Positions 63,088-64,000 of a DNA stretch of 64,000 bases are shown piece by piece. Position 1 is the first letter of the stretch. Every line of letters starts with the position of its first letter. The stretch comes from AP-15 sp963738185 (GTDB taxonomy: Bacteria > Pseudomonadota > Alphaproteobacteria > ATCC43930 > CGMCC-115725), in the NCBI GenBank assembly GCA_963738185.1, contig CAVTVA010000001.1, forward strand, positions 434,001 to 498,000, given 5' to 3'. Below the pieces are notes generated by a model. It was not told where the DNA came from, searched no databases, and was given only the letters and a program-made list of their open reading frames with translations. A program made the position numbers and the translations under genes.

Positions 63088-63297
63088 CTAGCCGTTGCGC
63101 TGCCGCAAATCCTGCAACAGCTGGCGCACCCGGCGCGCGGTGCGCAATTTTCGGGCGATGTCGGGGGCGAGGCGCAGATCGCCCTGCGCGTCGAGCCAGC
63201 CGGCCTCGATGTCGGGCGGCAATTCGCGCATGGCGTCGGCAAAAGCGAGAAAGATCTCCTCGACCTGCCGCGCCCCGAGACGACGTTCCGTGGCCAC
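63088..63297 (-). CDS. small conserved-looking hypothetical protein
   Basis: Predicted soluble protein of 69 residues. It is charged and helical (R-Q-V-E-E-I-F-L-A-F-A-D-A-M-R-E-L, then a D-I-A-R-K-L-R-T-A-R-R-V-R-Q-L-L-Q-D-L tail). The GTG at 63297 follows AGGAGG at 8 bases, which supports a real gene. No family was recognised. It converges on the MFS gene. Confidence 0.55.
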   Translation of the reverse strand: MATERRLGARQVEEIFLAFADAMRELPPDIEAGWLDAQGDLRLAPDIARKLRTARRVRQLLQDLRQRNG

Positions 63298-63466
63298 GCC
63301 GGCACCTCCTCTCGCCTCGATCGCGACAGACTAGATCGCGCCCGCCCGATCGTCGAGCCCGGCGCCGTCCGAGCTTCGCCGCGACCGAAGGCACCTTCAC
63401 GCCGGCGGCGCGCGCGGTTAAGATCGGCCCTGGCTTCACCTTTACCAACGCGAGGAGGACCGGTTT

Positions 63467-63976
63467 ATGGCCATCACCATGTATCACGCCTCGGTGCCAA
63501 CCTTTCTGCAGCTGCTCGGTGGCCTGAAGGGGGTGCTCGACAAGGCGCAAAAGCACGCGACCGAAAAGAAGTGGGACGAGGCCACGGTGCTGAATTTGCG
63601 GCTTTACCCCGACATGTTCACCTTGGCGCGCCAGGTGCGTCAGGCGAGCGAGCACGCCTTTGGCGCCGGCCGGGTCGCCGGGGTCGAGGTGCCCCAGCTG
63701 CCGGCGATCGACAACTCTTGGGCCGAGATGCAGTCGCGCATCGACAAGACCATCGATTTTCTGAAGGGCCTGCGGCCGGATCAGCTCGACGGCAAAGAGG
63801 ATTCGCAGGTGGCGATCACCCAAGGCGGCCAGCAGCGCAATTTCCGTGCCCAAGTCTATCTGTATCATTTGGCAATGCCGAATTTCTATTTCCATGTGAC
63901 GACGGCGTACAACATCCTGCGCTCGCTCGGCATCGAGATCGGCAAGCGCGATTTCATGGGCCAAATGCCGTCGTAA
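63467..63976 (+). CDS. DUF1993 family protein
   Basis: Protein of 169 residues of the DUF1993 family, a helical bundle resembling DinB-like proteins. Marks are M-Y-H-A-S-V-P-T-F-L-Q-L-L, R-L-Y-P-D-M-F-T-L-A-R-Q-V-R-Q-A-S-E-H-A, and H-L-A-M-P-N-F-Y-F-H-V-T-T-A-Y-N-I-L-R. The regularly placed His residues suggest a metal site, as in DinB-type proteins, but no activity is known. Start ATG 63467 preceded by GAGGAGG. It is complete, ending 25 bases before the window edge. Confidence 0.85.
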   Translation: MAITMYHASVPTFLQLLGGLKGVLDKAQKHATEKKWDEATVLNLRLYPDMFTLARQVRQASEHAFGAGRVAGVEVPQLPAIDNSWAEMQSRIDKTIDFLKGLRPDQLDGKEDSQVAITQGGQQRNFRAQVYLYHLAMPNFYFHVTTAYNILRSLGIEIGKRDFMGQMPS

Positions 63977-64000
63977 CCGGTTGACTGTCGGACCCGCTGA

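Overview
The window is one 64 kb piece of a high-GC alphaproteobacterial chromosome, cut inside a gene at its left end. The assignment rests on three signs: the conserved order dusB-ntrB-ntrC-ntrY-ntrX-(D-amino-acid transaminase)-(HAD)-hfq-hflX; a SciP-type (DUF1153) regulator of the CtrA cell-cycle circuit; and a fused ispDF next to pgpA and a cinA C-terminal domain gene. An HpnN-like exporter implies hopanoid synthesis. A Rhodospirillales-like organism fits best, but the species cannot be named. No rRNA, tRNA, CRISPR array, prophage or intact insertion sequence was seen.

Layout. 0-9.5 kb: accessory catabolic genes (alpha/beta hydrolase, HpaB-type flavin monooxygenase, racemase-fold protein, PPOX-fold protein, thiolase with its DUF35 partner, four-domain rhodanese, secreted tandem ABM-domain protein), with a MITE-like element and a decayed DUF4160/intact DUF2442 pair. 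9.5-12.7 kb: a visibly AT-richer stretch with a secreted beta-helix protein, about 1 kb without a gene, and a methyltransferase. 12.9-20.5 kb: UDP-sugar dehydrogenase, SUMT, sulfotransferase, HpnN-like transporter, sciP, DUF1488. 20.5-27.6 kb: leftward EVE, thpR, FIST and GDSL-esterase genes, then a rightward ABC exporter and a BI-1 protein. 27.8-33.5 kb: hybrid histidine kinase and a Wzm/Wzt-type polysaccharide exporter. 33.8-36.1 kb: cinA-C, pgpA, ispDF. 36.2-46.8 kb: the dusB-ntr-hfq-hflX operon. 47-54.2 kb: mixed small genes, a cyclic-nucleotide-type mechanosensitive channel, TIM-barrel and HpaI-type enzymes, and a hicB/hicA module. 54.2-64 kb: a 1180-residue fused Nfn/GltD-PyrK-like oxidoreductase, gshA, rsmE, ubiA, an ETF-beta-lysine-methyltransferase-like gene, an MFS transporter and DUF1993.

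How the genes connect. The ntr block is the nitrogen two-component core, with dusB upstream and the RNA chaperone Hfq and GTPase HflX downstream. The Wzm/Wzt pair and the UDP-sugar dehydrogenase point to surface polysaccharide. ispDF, ubiA and hpnN serve isoprenoid, quinone and hopanoid metabolism. The fused flavoprotein next to gshA suggests a redox or thiol role, but that is inference.

Sequence quality. From about 37.56 to 46.10 kb, ntrB, ntrC, ntrY, ntrX, the transaminase, the HAD gene and hflX are broken by more than 30 one-base indels, almost all insertions, while the encoded proteins stay well conserved across the frame switches. Six more single +1 shifts lie elsewhere (about 12.40, 22.82, 29.53, 52.00, 53.22 and 59.53 kb). 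Residual sequencing or consensus insertion errors are more likely than true decay, so these genes are described as the products they would encode. The DUF4160 gene is different: its frame is intact but it has two in-frame stops, which looks like real decay.

The best candidate for something little described is the single-chain Nfn-like flavoprotein at 54210-57752. Also notable are a palindromic repeat translated as part of the ubiA N-terminus and a relative of it at the 5' end of the esterase gene.
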